Source: Deltaproteobacteria bacterium (GTDB taxonomy: Bacteria; Desulfobacterota; Anaeroferrophillalia; Anaeroferrophillales; Tharpellaceae). From it: a DNA stretch of 15,325 bases. Position 1 is the first letter of the stretch, and each line of letters begins with the position of its first letter. The notes beneath the pieces were generated by a model that did not search any database, was not told the DNA's origin, and saw only the letters and a program-made list of their open reading frames with translations. The translations under genes were made by a program, and so were the position numbers. This document shows, piece by piece, positions 14,551-15,325 of this stretch. The DNA is taken from assembly GCA_013153415.1 (NCBI GenBank), contig JAADEO010000171.1, forward strand, positions 1 to 15,325. The letters run 5' to 3'.

Positions 14551-15325
14551 ATGAAATCCGATTCCGGCAGCAGAAACCACGACTTGAGAAAACGTATCGA
14601 GCGAGACTATCAGCGCTTGGCGGCCGAGTGCGACCTGCATCTCGCCCGCAACGAAACCGAACTCCCGCAACCACTGGAACCTTTAAGTGAGCAGCTGGAA
14701 AACGCCGGGATCAGCCGGCGCTCCTTTCTCAAGTGGTCGGCGGTAATGACCGGGGCCCTGATGCTGCCGCCGGTTTTCACCTCGCGCGTCGCCCGGGCCG
14801 CGGAACAGTTTTCACGGGTTCCGGTGGTCTGGCTCCATTTCGCCGAGTGCACCGGTTGCAGCGAGGCCCTGCTCAGAACCTCCTACCCCAATATCGACGA
14901 ACTGATTCTGGAAACCCTCTCTCTGGAATACCATGAAACCCTGATGGCCGCCGCCGGCCGCCAGGCCGACGAAAATCTCGCCCGGGCCCTGAAAGATTTC
15001 CCCGGCAAGTTCATCTGCGTCATCGAAGGCGCCTTGCCGACCGGGCTTGACGGCAAATATCTGACCTTGGGCACCGAAGCCCGGACCGGGCTGGAGATCG
15101 CCCGCGAGGTGACCTCCAAGGCCGCCGCCGTGATCTGCATCGGCAGCTGTTCTTCGTTCGGCAACGTTCAGGCCGCCAAGCCCAACCCCACCGACGCCAA
15201 AGGCATCGGCGACGCCCTGGGAATCGCAACCGTCAACATTCCGGGATGTCCGCCCAACCCGGTCAATTTCATCGGCACCGTCCTCCACTACCTGATGTTC
15301 GGCTCATTGCCGCCGCGCGATTCCC
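14551..15325 (+). CDS. [NiFe] hydrogenase small subunit, Tat-exported, group 1 type (cut by window edge)
   Basis: The small subunit carries the iron-sulfur relay of periplasm-facing uptake hydrogenases, passing electrons from H2 oxidation. The 258 residues present contain a twin-arginine signal (SRRSFLKW at 55-62, hydrophobic stretch, likely cleavage after ARA near 83), the proximal-cluster motif ECTGCSE (Cys100, Cys103), IEGALPTG (158-165), GSCSSFGNVQAAKPNPT (Cys200) and IPGCPPNP (Cys233). The start has GAGG eight bases upstream. The medial and distal cluster domain and the large subunit should follow beyond the edge. Two oddities are visible. The twin arginines sit at 56-57, behind a long charged N-region. 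The positions that carry the extra cysteines of oxygen-tolerant enzymes are Gly102 and Asn205, so a standard oxygen-sensitive proximal cluster is expected. Family assignment is secure; the subtype (HyaA, HybO or HynS-like) is not. Confidence 0.95.
   Translation, partial: MKSDSGSRNHDLRKRIERDYQRLAAECDLHLARNETELPQPLEPLSEQLENAGISRRSFLKWSAVMTGALMLPPVFTSRVARAAEQFSRVPVVWLHFAECTGCSEALLRTSYPNIDELILETLSLEYHETLMAAAGRQADENLARALKDFPGKFICVIEGALPTGLDGKYLTLGTEARTGLEIAREVTSKAAAVICIGSCSSFGNVQAAKPNPTDAKGIGDALGIATVNIPGCPPNPVNFIGTVLHYLMFGSLPPRDS

Noticed and set aside
14407..14852. Leftward ORFs of 60-90 residues opposite the hydrogenase start
   Set aside because: They overlap the Tat signal and cluster motifs of the rightward gene and have no features of their own.

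Overview
The window is high-GC bacterial DNA. The protein families suggest a Gram-negative anaerobe or facultative anaerobe: outer-membrane and Tat-exported proteins, and a periplasm-facing [NiFe] uptake-type hydrogenase of the oxygen-sensitive kind. A Desulfobacterota (deltaproteobacterial) host fits best. That is inference from gene content and style, because no rRNA or other taxonomic marker is present. I see no tRNA, rRNA, insertion sequence, phage gene or CRISPR array.

Layout. From 1 to 9229 all genes read leftward. In transcription order they are: a UshA-like 5'-nucleotidase/metallophosphoesterase (9229-7553); a 1220-residue exported FG-GAP-type protein (7428-3766); a small outer-membrane beta-barrel protein (3719-3057); a small membrane protein of unknown function (2936-2226); rarA (2133-799); and the first 269 codons of uvrC (809-1, cut by the window edge). 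rarA and uvrC overlap and look translationally coupled, so this end is a DNA-repair pair. The three genes upstream of rarA all encode envelope or exported products. From 9346 to 12625 genes read rightward: a membrane-anchored alpha/beta hydrolase divergent from the nucleotidase, an exported protein with YadA-head-like 15-residue repeats, and a nitroreductase. A RhlE-type DEAD-box helicase (13915-12650) converges on the nitroreductase. After a roughly 635-bp AT-richer intergenic region, the Tat-exported [NiFe] hydrogenase small subunit starts at 14551 and runs off the right edge.

Most of the window is conventional. The parts worth a second look are: (1) a leader of about 75-95 bp found twice, 6.3 kb apart, directly in front of two unrelated exported-protein genes, with a hairpin kept by a G-U substitution; (2) the 1220-residue protein, which combines an FG-GAP propeller, a Ser/Thr-rich beta region resembling aerolysin-type pore formers and CARDB-like domains, paired with a beta-barrel gene; (3) a leftward transcription unit at about 14420-14044, shown by a convincing intrinsic terminator and a long hairpin that pairs fully only in the leftward RNA, with only a doubtful 102-residue ORF in it; (4) two perfect palindromes (7448-7463 and 10374-10387) just upstream of the two large surface-protein genes; and (5) a replaced metal ligand in the nucleotidase.
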